From NCBI RefSeq assembly GCF_023278185.1, contig NZ_CP066356.1:4828001-4892000 (forward strand): DNA of 64,000 nt, written 5' to 3'. The notes under the pieces were generated by a model. It saw only the letters and a program-made list of their open reading frames with translations. It was not told the origin of the DNA and did no database searches. The number at the start of each line of letters is the position of its first letter. Positions within the stretch are counted from its first letter, which is position 1. The position numbers were made by a program, and so were the translations under genes. This DNA is from Bradyrhizobium elkanii USDA 76. Lineage in GTDB: Bacteria > Pseudomonadota > Alphaproteobacteria > Rhizobiales > Xanthobacteraceae. Shown piece after piece: positions 45,075-52,746 of this stretch.

Positions 45075-45869
45075 ATGCCGAAATCATCCAAAACGCGAAC
45101 CGCACATCACGCAAGCGGCAAGACCTATCGCGCCGCGCTGCACGGCCTGCAGGTCGAACTCGTCAAGGTTCAGCGACACATCATCAAGCACGGCCACAGG
45201 GTCCTGGTCATTTTCGAGGGGCGGGACGCTGCCGGCAAGGACGGCACGATCAAACGCATCGTCCAGCATCTGAGTCCACGCGAGACCCGCGTCGTGGCAC
45301 TCGGAAAGCCATCCGACCATGATCGTGCGTCGTGGTACTTCCAGAGATACGTACCTTATCTTCCTTCCGCGCAGGAAATGATCCTGTTCAACCGAAGCTG
45401 GTACAGCCGCGCCGGGGTCGAGCATGTGATGGGATTCTGCACCGACCAGGAGTACGAGGACTTCCTCGGTGCGGTGCTGCCCTTCGAGCATATGCTGATC
45501 GGCTCCGGAATTCAGATCATGAAATATTATCTGGACATCAGCAAAGACGAGCAAAAGACGCGACTGCGAGATCGCAAGACCGATCCGCTGAAGCAATGGA
45601 AGACGAGCCCGATCGATGCTGTCGCGCTGAAGCACTGGAAGGACTACACCGTCGCGCGTGATCGGATGCTGGCGGCGACGTCAAGCCGGGAATCGCCATG
45701 GATCGTGGTCCGCGCCGACGACAAACGGGCTGCGCGGCTCAACGTCATCCGCGACCTAGTCTCCCGCCTGGCGTGCCCCGAAACCGACAAGCATCTCGCA
45801 TCGCCTGACCAGAGCATTGTATTCCCTCACGATGCGGCGCATGCCGGCCGCCAGCAACTCGCGCGATAG
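45075..45869 (+). CDS. ppk2: Polyphosphate kinase 2 family protein (class I)
   Basis: A 264-residue enzyme. The Walker A GRDAAGKDG is at residues 49-57, followed by RASWYFQRYVPYLPSAQEM and FNRSWYSRAGVEHVMGF, the PPK2 lid and arginine motifs. PPK2 transfers phosphate between polyphosphate and nucleotides (usually ADP/GDP). The start at 45075 gives the usual length, although its ribosome site is weak. Polyphosphate can sequester metals, so its place here may be meaningful. Confidence 0.9.
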   Translation: MPKSSKTRTAHHASGKTYRAALHGLQVELVKVQRHIIKHGHRVLVIFEGRDAAGKDGTIKRIVQHLSPRETRVVALGKPSDHDRASWYFQRYVPYLPSAQEMILFNRSWYSRAGVEHVMGFCTDQEYEDFLGAVLPFEHMLIGSGIQIMKYYLDISKDEQKTRLRDRKTDPLKQWKTSPIDAVALKHWKDYTVARDRMLAATSSRESPWIVVRADDKRAARLNVIRDLVSRLACPETDKHLASPDQSIVFPHDAAHAGRQQLAR

Positions 45870-45934
45870 ACCACGCCCGAAATGCAAGGTATTCTCCCAT
45901 CAAACCGGCGCCTCAGAGTTGCGTATCCGCGGGC

Positions 45935-46144
45935 CTACTCTGCTCTTCCGCCTGGCCATTCTGTGAATGCAAGAATCCAAAGCGCAATCAGATTGACCAG
46001 CGGGATGAACATCACGATCGACCATAGCGGTGAGAAGCCAATGCGGCTGAGAATACGGCCCACCGGGTAAATAACCACCGCGATCATCACGATGAACCAC
46101 AGCCAATGGCCAGGACCGTAGCCATACATCCAATATTCCATCAT
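45935..46144 (-). CDS. Small hydrophobic membrane protein
   Basis: A 69-residue protein starting MMEYWMYGYGPGHWLWFIVM, with two or three short helices and no soluble domain. The ribosome site AGGAG lies 7 bases before the ATG at 46144. An FNR/FixK-like box lies 57 bases upstream. No family is recognised, though the aromatic start is typical of small proteins in copper loci. Confidence 0.6.
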   Translation of the reverse strand: MMEYWMYGYGPGHWLWFIVMIAVVIYPVGRILSRIGFSPLWSIVMFIPLVNLIALWILAFTEWPGGRAE

Positions 46145-46201
46145 CGGCGTCTCCTGACTGGATTTACTGGAATCATCCTGCCCCGGCACCGCGCGCGGCC
46201 G

Positions 46202-46215
46202 TTGATCTAAATCAG
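46202..46215 (-). promoter_or_regulatory. FNR/FixK-type box, one base off
   Basis: TTGATCTAAATCAG (last base differs from TTGAT-N4-ATCAA). Its centre lies 64.5 bases before the ATG at 46144, predicting a 23-base leader at -41.5 activation. Confidence 0.55.
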
Positions 46216-46389
46216 TCGCTTCTCGCGGTGGATTTCTATCGTCTCCAACGCAAGCACAATGTGGAATTCTTAGCGAAGACGTTCAGTCTTGGCCTCTCCG
46301 TTGCGTCAAATCAATGTATCGTGGGAGCAAAAAGAGAGCGCCGGACGGCTGTGGGTCGATCGGACCGGCTCTAGATATGCTGGGATGGC

Positions 46390-46650
46390 TCACGAGCCTT
46401 GAACCGCCGGGGACAATGTCCCCAGCAGACTGACAATTCCCACGACGAGAAGGCCGAGGATTCGCTCGGCGGCAATGTGACGGCAAAGCCTCCCGAGCAC
46501 GAACTCGGACTGGCCGATGGCTGGCGCTTTCGCCAAGGCCGGAACGAGCCAGAATCGGTTGGACGCCGCAAGACAAAGCATCAAGCCGAACAGGCCGAGC
46601 TTCAGCAGCATCGCTGCCCAATAGATCCGGCCCGCGGGGCGAGAACGCAC
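46390..46650 (-). pseudogene. CopD C-terminal fragment
   Basis: An 86-residue frame ending in the CopD-like sequence LLKLGLFGLMLCLAASNRFW then LGLLVVGIVSLLGTLSP, i.e. the last two helices of the copper resistance D domain. The N-terminal helices normally present are missing. The fragment begins about 80 bases before the hairpin repeat at 46732. It is probably a broken copper gene; whether the short protein is made is unclear. Confidence 0.6.
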
Positions 46651-46731
46651 AGCCGTATTGATAGCGGCGTCGATGCGGCCGTTAATCCCACTATTGTTAT
46701 GACGCTGGGCATTGCGGACCAGCTGAAATTA

Positions 46732-46773
46732 CGCCGCCGGGACAAACCATTTCGAGCCCAGCGGCGTAATTTT
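46732..46773. repeat. Dispersed hairpin repeat, right copy
   Basis: Same unit as 26820-26861. The flanking bases extend the stem, with AAATTACGCCGCCGGG pairing with CCCAGCGGCGTAATTT. Confidence 0.8.
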
Positions 46774-46787
46774 CGCGTACTGCTCAC

Positions 46788-47096
46788 TCAAAGTTCAATC
46801 TCGATCGCCATGTTCGCGCGCACGAGGGTGGTCAGGCCCGCTTTCAATCTTTTCGCTTGCCAGGTGTGGAAGGCTGGATCGGCGTTTAGTTTGTCAACCG
46901 CCGCGCCGTAAGCCGAAAACGTCTCGAAATTCACTGAGAAAACGAAATTGCCGGCTTCACCGACGGCGACAGACCAGAACCTTGGTTTGCCACCGTGCTT
47001 GCGCCAAAGCCCGGCGCTCTCCTTTGCCAATTCGAGTATTCCTGCGAGGTCGCCGCCTGGATTCGGCTTGACCACATACTGCACGACTACTGCCAT
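46788..47096 (-). CDS. Small alpha+beta-barrel-like protein
   Basis: A 102-residue protein: MAVVVQYVVKPNPGGDLAGI, then FSVNFETFSAYGAAVDKLNA. The fold looks like the dimeric ferredoxin-like ABM/NIPSNAP type with no catalytic motif I can name. The ribosome site AGGAGGG before the ATG is strong. An FNR/FixK-type box lies 61 bases upstream. Confidence 0.7.
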   Translation of the reverse strand: MAVVVQYVVKPNPGGDLAGILELAKESAGLWRKHGGKPRFWSVAVGEAGNFVFSVNFETFSAYGAAVDKLNADPAFHTWQAKRLKAGLTTLVRANMAIEIEL

Positions 47097-47157
47097 GCTA
47101 CCCTCCTATTGAAATGACAGGGGGCGCGCATGTGACGCTGTTTTCGATGGATGGGGC

Positions 47158-47171
47158 TTGATCTAGGTCAA
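47158..47171 (-). promoter_or_regulatory. FNR/FixK-type box, perfect match
   Basis: TTGATCTAGGTCAA, centre 68.5 bases before the ATG at 47096; at -41.5 the leader would be about 27 bases. Confidence 0.7.
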
Positions 47172-47248
47172 GGAATCCAGCGATGCGGCATGCGTACTGA
47201 GCCGTCCCGCGCGAACCGCGATGGCATCATCTCTGCACGTTTGACGGT

Positions 47249-47326
47249 GCTGGGGATTTCAGTGTCCCAGTCCAGGAAGAAAACGCCGCCGGGCGTGTAT
47301 TTGTGAGACCGGCGGCGTCTTTTCCT
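47249..47326. repeat. Dispersed 78-bp repeat, right copy
   Basis: Copy of 27065-27142 with four differences. Here the stem extends outward: CAGTGTCCCAG with CTGGGACAGT. Confidence 0.85.
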
Positions 47327-47594
47327 GGGACAGTGGCACCCTCGATCAGGCCGGCGTCACGGCGTCGATACCGAGCGATTCAGCACCGCGCACTCGGCCG
47401 GGCTCAGAGCTGAGACTGAAGCGGCTGCGCGACAGCCAATCACCAGATGGCCGCGACGATGGTAACGGGTTGCGCGCCGCCGTATCCGGTAACCTCCCGC
47501 AGGACGTGATCCGCATAAAGTGATCGCTCCGGCGTTGTGCGGTTGTTTCTGAATATTGCTCGGGCTGGAGCCGCGATGGTAGCTCTGACGGGCA

Positions 47595-48227
47595 ATGCGT
47601 CGCGCACTACCTTGGGTTTTGGCCGTTACTTTTCTGATTGGTTTTGTCGCTTCCTTTGCGGAGCTGCAGAGGATGCGCAACCGCTTCGGTGAAGTATCTC
47701 AGCACGCCTTTCACGATCATGCCGCGGTGCGCGAATTCATGATACGAGCCGCGCTCACCGACGCACCGGCGCCGATCGTCGTGCTGGGCGATAGCATCAC
47801 CGAAATGGCTCCGCTGCCCCGGCTGCTCTGCGGACGTCCGGTCATCAATGCCGGCGTTGGCGGTCAGACCATCCCGGAGGCAAAGCAGCTCGCCGGGCGC
47901 ATGCTGCAGGACCAGGGCGCATTCTTGCTCGTCCTCGCGGTGGGCGCGAACGACGCCGGATCGCCAACGGCGCAACGCGACTTCACGGACCTCATCGAGA
48001 CCGTCAAGCCGCTGTCGACGCGGCCATTGGTGGTCATCGCCGTCGCAGCTGACGAACGGACCAACCGCGCGATCGAAGCCGCCGCAGTTGCGCGTGGTGT
48101 TCGGTTCATCGACCCGCATCTGCCGCCCGGCGCGAAGATGGGCGACGGCATTCACTTCACCGCGGCCGCCTACAAGGCCTGGGTGCCGGCACTTGAGGCG
48201 GCGATCTCGGCGGAATGCACGATGTGA
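47595..48227 (+). CDS. SGNH/GDSL-type hydrolase
   Basis: A 210-residue esterase-like protein. An N-terminal helix (ALPWVLAVTFLIGFVASF) anchors or exports it. Block I is GDSITE with the nucleophile Ser67, block II Gly is in GVGGQ, block III is GAND (Asn119) and block V has Asp184 and His187 in GDGIH. Such enzymes act on acyl esters of sugars or lipids. It is a single gene facing the dehalogenase-like gene. Confidence 0.88.
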   Translation: MRRALPWVLAVTFLIGFVASFAELQRMRNRFGEVSQHAFHDHAAVREFMIRAALTDAPAPIVVLGDSITEMAPLPRLLCGRPVINAGVGGQTIPEAKQLAGRMLQDQGAFLLVLAVGANDAGSPTAQRDFTDLIETVKPLSTRPLVVIAVAADERTNRAIEAAAVARGVRFIDPHLPPGAKMGDGIHFTAAAYKAWVPALEAAISAECTM

Positions 48228-48234
48228 CGTGCAG

Positions 48235-49179
48235 TCACGTCTGCCGGATGAACTCCGTAATCAGGCTGGCGATTTCCTCAGGCGCATCCTCGAAACAGTA
48301 ATGCCCGACACCGGCGAGGCGCCTGACCGGTGCCGTCGGGAAGATTGCGGAGAACAGCGGCAGGAAGTGCTCTGCGCGCAGCGTACGGTCCGCTTCGCCC
48401 CAGATCGCGAGCGCAGGTTTGCTGCGAATCAGACGGTCGGCGGCGGGATCGGGCGTCTGGAATTGATGCGCGCCGGTCGCAAAGCCCTTGGCCCAACCGA
48501 TCGCGCCGAGGCAGTCCGCCGGACGGGCGAAGTGCGCGCCGTAGGCGGCGAGCCAGGCGTCCGTGATGACGGCGTTGTTCTCGAATCCGTTGAGCTTCAG
48601 CGTGCTCAGGATGTTGAAGCCGAGCTGTCCGAGAACCGGCTCGAGGTCGCCGCTCGCCTCGGCCTTTGCGATCCATTGAAACCACGGTGAGACCCGGGCG
48701 TTGGCGGCGACGCGATCGAACAGATCGCTCTGCCCGAACGGCGTTGGCCCATTGGCGGAGACGATGCGGCGAATCCGGTCCGGATGCCGAGCCGCCAACC
48801 CCATGCCGACCGGGCCGCCGAAATCATGCATGACCAGCGTGATGTTGGTGAGATCGAGCGCGCGGACCAGCGCTTCGAGATTGTCGACATGGTCCTGCAG
48901 CCAATAGCTGCGATGCGCCGGCGTCGCGCTCTTGCCAAAACCCATGTGATCCGGAACGACCACCCGGTGCGTCGCACTGAGGCCCGGCACCAGGTGGCGG
49001 AACAGATAGCCCCAGCTTGGTTCGCCGTGCAGGCAAAGCACCACCTCGCCGTCCCGCGAACCTTCGTCGACATAATGCATCTGAAAGCCCGGCGCCGCGC
49101 TGAAATGCGGCGAGAACGGAAAAGTGCCGGGGAACGTGGCATCAGCTTGGATCACGGCTTTGACCTTGCATGGTTTCAA
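48235..49179 (-). CDS. Haloalkane-dehalogenase-like alpha/beta hydrolase
   Basis: A 314-residue alpha/beta hydrolase. The HGEPSW motif is at 51-56, with Trp56 a typical halide-binding residue. The nucleophile is Asp119 in VMHDFGGP and the catalytic His is H293 in GVGHY. This set is typical of haloalkane dehalogenases, which replace a halogen by hydroxyl. The acid position was not assigned. It is transcribed away from an HxlR regulator at 49305, which may control it. Confidence 0.9.
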   Translation of the reverse strand: MKPCKVKAVIQADATFPGTFPFSPHFSAAPGFQMHYVDEGSRDGEVVLCLHGEPSWGYLFRHLVPGLSATHRVVVPDHMGFGKSATPAHRSYWLQDHVDNLEALVRALDLTNITLVMHDFGGPVGMGLAARHPDRIRRIVSANGPTPFGQSDLFDRVAANARVSPWFQWIAKAEASGDLEPVLGQLGFNILSTLKLNGFENNAVITDAWLAAYGAHFARPADCLGAIGWAKGFATGAHQFQTPDPAADRLIRSKPALAIWGEADRTLRAEHFLPLFSAIFPTAPVRRLAGVGHYCFEDAPEEIASLITEFIRQT

Positions 49180-49304
49180 TTTAAAACCAGTTCCTAACGC
49201 TTGAGGTTTTACTTTGCAACCAATATATCGAACGAATGATCCGGGCGGTTTTCCGGCCGCGCCACTGAGCGCCGATCACCCCAGGGAATGTATTGAGGAT
49301 CACG

Positions 49305-49763
49305 ATGGCCAAGCGAGTGAGCCACAGGGACTCGATGTGCGGTGTCGCCCGGCCGCTGGATGCGATCGGCGACTGGTGGTCGCTGCTGATTGTCCGCGAT
49401 GCGTTCGACGGGCTGCGCCGCTTCGGCGAGTTTCAGAAGAGCCTCGGGCTTGCCAAGAACATCCTCTCGGCCCGGCTCCGCAATCTTCTGGCGCACGGCA
49501 TCATGGAGACGGTGCCCGCAAGCGACGGCAGCCCCTACCAGGAATATGTGCTGACCGAAAAGGGACGTGGGCTCTTCCCGCTCCTCGTTGCGCTCCGCCA
49601 GTGGGGTGAGGATTTCTTCTTTGAGCCCGACGAGGCGCATGTGCTGCTGGTCGACCGCAAGAACGGGCTGCCGGTGCGACGGCTCGAGCTGCGCGCGCAG
49701 GACGGACGCATCGTTGGCGCGGAAGACACGATGGTGCGACTGCCGCCGGCTTCACCTGAGTGA
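49305..49763 (+). CDS. HxlR-family transcriptional regulator
   Basis: A 152-residue winged-helix protein: CGVARPLDAIGDWWSLLIVR then FGEFQKSLGLAKNILSARLR match the HxlR fold. A TGAGGA ribosome site lies before the ATG at 49305. No cysteine-based redox sensor is evident beyond Cys12. It is divergent from the dehalogenase-like gene, a frequent arrangement for a local regulator. Confidence 0.9.
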   Translation: MAKRVSHRDSMCGVARPLDAIGDWWSLLIVRDAFDGLRRFGEFQKSLGLAKNILSARLRNLLAHGIMETVPASDGSPYQEYVLTEKGRGLFPLLVALRQWGEDFFFEPDEAHVLLVDRKNGLPVRRLELRAQDGRIVGAEDTMVRLPPASPE

Positions 49764-49847
49764 AAAGCGCGCGTGTCACGCACGCCATCAACAGCAACCG
49801 GATGTTAACGCTCCGTGCCGCAGCATCCGCGCGTGGAGGTTCGACCA

Positions 49848-50015
49848 ATGCAGACATTCCGGATTTCGCTGAGCGATGGGACGCGGCAATTCCACACGGC
49901 GATTCAGGCGCCGGACCCCGCTTCCGCGCGCATCAAGGCCGCCTACTTCTTCGATATCTCGAAGTGGCGGATTCTGAGCGTGTCGCTGAGCGGAGCCAGC
50001 GCCGCGGCGGCGTAA
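49848..50015 (+). CDS. Small hypothetical protein
   Basis: A 55-residue protein starting MQTFRISLSDGTRQFHTAIQ with a short beta-rich segment and an Ala-rich tail. The GGAGG ribosome site at the right spacing supports it. The function is unknown. Confidence 0.55.
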   Translation: MQTFRISLSDGTRQFHTAIQAPDPASARIKAAYFFDISKWRILSVSLSGASAAAA

Positions 50016-50027
50016 TCGCTGCGCGCT

Positions 50028-50846
50028 CTACGCCATCCCATCGAGCTCGGCGGCCGCTAGTCGTGCGATCGTAAGGTCGATTTCGGCGAGTGGATCGCCG
50101 TCCCCCAGAAACCAGGCCGCTGACAAGCCGGTCCAGGCCACAATCCATGACAGCAGGCGCCGGCGATCCAGCCGCGCGGCTTCAATGACAATGTCGAGCC
50201 GCCGGGCAAAGCGTCCGGGTTCGGTTGCGACCGGCCGTGTCGGATCCGCAAGATCCGGATTGGTGAAGATGTTGGCGAAGTCGAAGCCGCGCTCGCCGAC
50301 GAGGTGCTTCGGATCGATCGCGAGCCAGCTACGCGCGCCGAAGTCGAGCACATTGTCGTGGTGCAGGTCGCCATGCAGGACCACGATCTCACGCTGATTG
50401 CCCAGCAGAGCTTCGGCAACTTGCGCCGACCGGTTCAGGACGCCGCCATGCGCCCTCGCCGCGGGCCACAACTCACGAAACCAGTGCGTCAGCGGCGTCA
50501 GATCCGGCCGCGGCTTCGCTCTGTCGGCGTGAAGCCGATCGGCCGTTGCACAGAGAATCCTGCAGGCCTCGTCGTCCCGGCCGGTTCGCGCCATCTCGCC
50601 GAGCGAAGCCGAACCCATCGCCCTTTCGAGCAGAAGGGCGTTGCCGTCACGGGCAAGAACCCGCGCCGCACCTTCGCCGTCCCACCACTCCATCACGACG
50701 GCACCGAGGCGTTCGTCCGGCTCGTGCGAGAGCTTGAGCATGGCCGGCTCCCCGTGCCGGCGCACCGGCAGCAACCGTGCGGCGTGCGTCACGATCGGGT
50801 CGCCGTCGGCGACAAGACTCCAAGCCGAGAGATAGGGAGCGAACAT
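50028..50846 (-). CDS. Aminoglycoside-phosphotransferase-like (APH(6)-type) kinase
   Basis: A 272-residue kinase. The catalytic loop HGDLHHDNVLDF has H158-D160 and N165, and the metal Asp is D178 in IDPKHLVGERGFD. These motifs match the streptomycin 6-kinase-like APH family. Chromosomal members often phosphorylate unknown small substrates and need not confer resistance. The start at 50846 gives the usual length. Confidence 0.85.
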   Translation of the reverse strand: MFAPYLSAWSLVADGDPIVTHAARLLPVRRHGEPAMLKLSHEPDERLGAVVMEWWDGEGAARVLARDGNALLLERAMGSASLGEMARTGRDDEACRILCATADRLHADRAKPRPDLTPLTHWFRELWPAARAHGGVLNRSAQVAEALLGNQREIVVLHGDLHHDNVLDFGARSWLAIDPKHLVGERGFDFANIFTNPDLADPTRPVATEPGRFARRLDIVIEAARLDRRRLLSWIVAWTGLSAAWFLGDGDPLAEIDLTIARLAAAELDGMA

Positions 50847-51049
50847 TTGGGCGTGGACTGACCGAGGACCAAGAAGCGAGCCTCGTGGTTCTAATCATTG
50901 CTTCCGCGCGCCGCCACGCCGGTTCCCTGCGGCGCATCGTGGCAGGGCCACGCGAACCGGTTCCCCGCTGCCCTGCCCATGTTGGCTGATGACATCCCCC
51001 ACCCATCTCGCGCTACAATGTCGCAGCCGGTGCTACGGAGGGTGTGGCG

Positions 51050-51307
51050 ATGCCGCGAAAGGGAATTACCGGACACGACGAATGGGTGGTCACGGAGGCC
51101 CTGGCCACAGCGCTGGTGGCGCTCGAACAGTTGCCGTCAAAGCATCAGCCGCGCGCGCATATGGAGGATGTCCGAAAGATCCTCACCGCCAGATGTGAGG
51201 CCGGCGCCGTCACGCTGCATCTTGCGCAGGCCAAGTGCCGGCTGTTTCCCGACACCGATCCCCTGACCATCTACGAGCAATATGGCCTCAAGGACGGGCT
51301 CGGCTAG
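51050..51307 (+). CDS. Small hypothetical protein
   Basis: An 85-residue protein starting MPRKGITGHDEWVVTEALAT. It is helical, with one Cys pair (RCEAG, KCRLF). The GGAGGG ribosome site supports the ATG at 51050 over the GTG at 51044. No family is recognised. Confidence 0.6.
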   Translation: MPRKGITGHDEWVVTEALATALVALEQLPSKHQPRAHMEDVRKILTARCEAGAVTLHLAQAKCRLFPDTDPLTIYEQYGLKDGLG

Positions 51308-51323
51308 CGCGCCGCTTGCAGCG

Positions 51324-52667
51324 TTAGTCGCGGCTGACGCGCCAGATCGTGCCGTTGCCGTCTTCGGAGACCAGCAGCGCGCCGTCGCGCGCGACCGTCA
51401 CGCCGACCGGACGGCCCCAGACCTCATTGTCGCCGATGACGAAGCCGGTGACGAAATCCTCGTACTCGCCGGTTGGCACGCCGTCCTTCAGCCTGATGCG
51501 GATGACCTTGTAGCCGGTGCGCTTCGACCGATTCCACGAGCCGTGTTCGGCGGCAAAAGCATCGCCACGATATTCCGGCGGAAAACTGCTGCCGGTGTAG
51601 AAGGTCAGGCCAAGCGACGCCGAGTGGGCCTGCAACAGCACGTCAGGGACTGTCACCCTGTCCTTCAGGTCGGGCCGCGCGCCGGCATGCGCGGGGTCTT
51701 CGTTGCTTCCGATGTAATACCAGGGCCAGCCATAGAACGCGCCTTCGCGGACCCGTGTCACATAGTCGGGCACAAGATTGTCGCCGCGACCATCGCGCTC
51801 GTTGGTCGAACACCACGGCGTACCGCTTCCGGGCTGGACCGCAAGTCCGACACAGTTGCGGATCCCCGTGGCAAACAGCTTCTGGTTCTTGCCATCAGGA
51901 TCGAAGGCGAGCACGGCGGCGCGGTCGGTCTCGTCGCCCCAGGCAGCGCCGAGCGCATGGTCGCGGCTCCAGGCCTCGATCCCTTTCGGCGGGCGGCCCA
52001 GCCCCTCGCCTGCGTTGCCGGCGGAGCCGACCGATACCAGCATCCGCTTGTCGTCCGGCGTGAACACGATATCACGCGTGGAATGGGCGTAGCCCGGCGG
52101 CAGCCGGGCGACGATCGTCTCGGGCTTTCCCGACGCCTTGAGATCGCCGTTACGATAGGCAAAGCGCACGACGCTGTCGGTGTTGGCGACATAGAGCCAT
52201 TGCGGATTGTCACCGCTCGGGAAGAACGCGATGCCGAACGGCTGGTTCAATCCGGTTGCGTAGACTTCGTTGGTCGCAGGCCTGGTGGCGCCATCGGGGC
52301 TGCGTAGGATACGAATGCGGCTAGAGCCGGTTTCCACCACGAAGATATCGCCATTGGGCGCGGTCCGGATGATCCGCGGACCGCTGAGCCCGCTCGCAAA
52401 CAGTTCGATCTTGAACCCTGCCGGCACCTGCGGCGCGGCCGATGCGGGTCTCGGCATGACGCGCGGAAACTTGCTGCTCGACGCCGTTGCCCCGGGCTTG
52501 GGTAAGTCCTGCGGCGTGATCAGGCGCACCGTGCCCGGCTTGTCGCGTTGCCAGTCGCCGAAGGCTTCCGCGCCTTTCAGCACGGGCTCGGCGCCCGACC
52601 GCGTGATGCTGACCGCCGCGAGGAAGACGGCCGACAGACCAGCACCGGCAAGACTCGTCCTGGGCAT
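51324..52667 (-). CDS. Sorbosone-dehydrogenase-like beta-propeller protein
   Basis: A 447-residue protein with a signal-like N-terminus (SLAGAGLSAVFLAAVSITRSG), then a six-bladed propeller of the PQQ-dependent sugar dehydrogenase/L-sorbosone dehydrogenase family: GNAGEGLGRPPKGIEAW, FATGIRNCVGLAVQPGSG and GRPVGVTVARDGALLVSEDG. The start at 52667 follows from the GAGGAG ribosome site; the frame extends 22 codons upstream. It would act in the periplasm on sugars or sugar acids; the cofactor is inferred from the family. Confidence 0.88.
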   Translation of the reverse strand: MPRTSLAGAGLSAVFLAAVSITRSGAEPVLKGAEAFGDWQRDKPGTVRLITPQDLPKPGATASSSKFPRVMPRPASAAPQVPAGFKIELFASGLSGPRIIRTAPNGDIFVVETGSSRIRILRSPDGATRPATNEVYATGLNQPFGIAFFPSGDNPQWLYVANTDSVVRFAYRNGDLKASGKPETIVARLPPGYAHSTRDIVFTPDDKRMLVSVGSAGNAGEGLGRPPKGIEAWSRDHALGAAWGDETDRAAVLAFDPDGKNQKLFATGIRNCVGLAVQPGSGTPWCSTNERDGRGDNLVPDYVTRVREGAFYGWPWYYIGSNEDPAHAGARPDLKDRVTVPDVLLQAHSASLGLTFYTGSSFPPEYRGDAFAAEHGSWNRSKRTGYKVIRIRLKDGVPTGEYEDFVTGFVIGDNEVWGRPVGVTVARDGALLVSEDGNGTIWRVSRD

Positions 52668-52746
52668 AAGCTCCTCGCGCGATTTCCTTCGGCCACGCCG
52701 TTCATAGCGCCGTTCGGCCGCTCCCGCGTTCACAATTTCGTCTGCT

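Larger units (their letters stand above)
47097..47594. other. Intergenic region with FixK box and dispersed repeat
   Basis: No supported gene. It holds the box at 47158-47171 and the 78-bp repeat at 47249-47326. A frame at 47357-47680 on the minus strand has no ribosome site. Confidence 0.5.
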
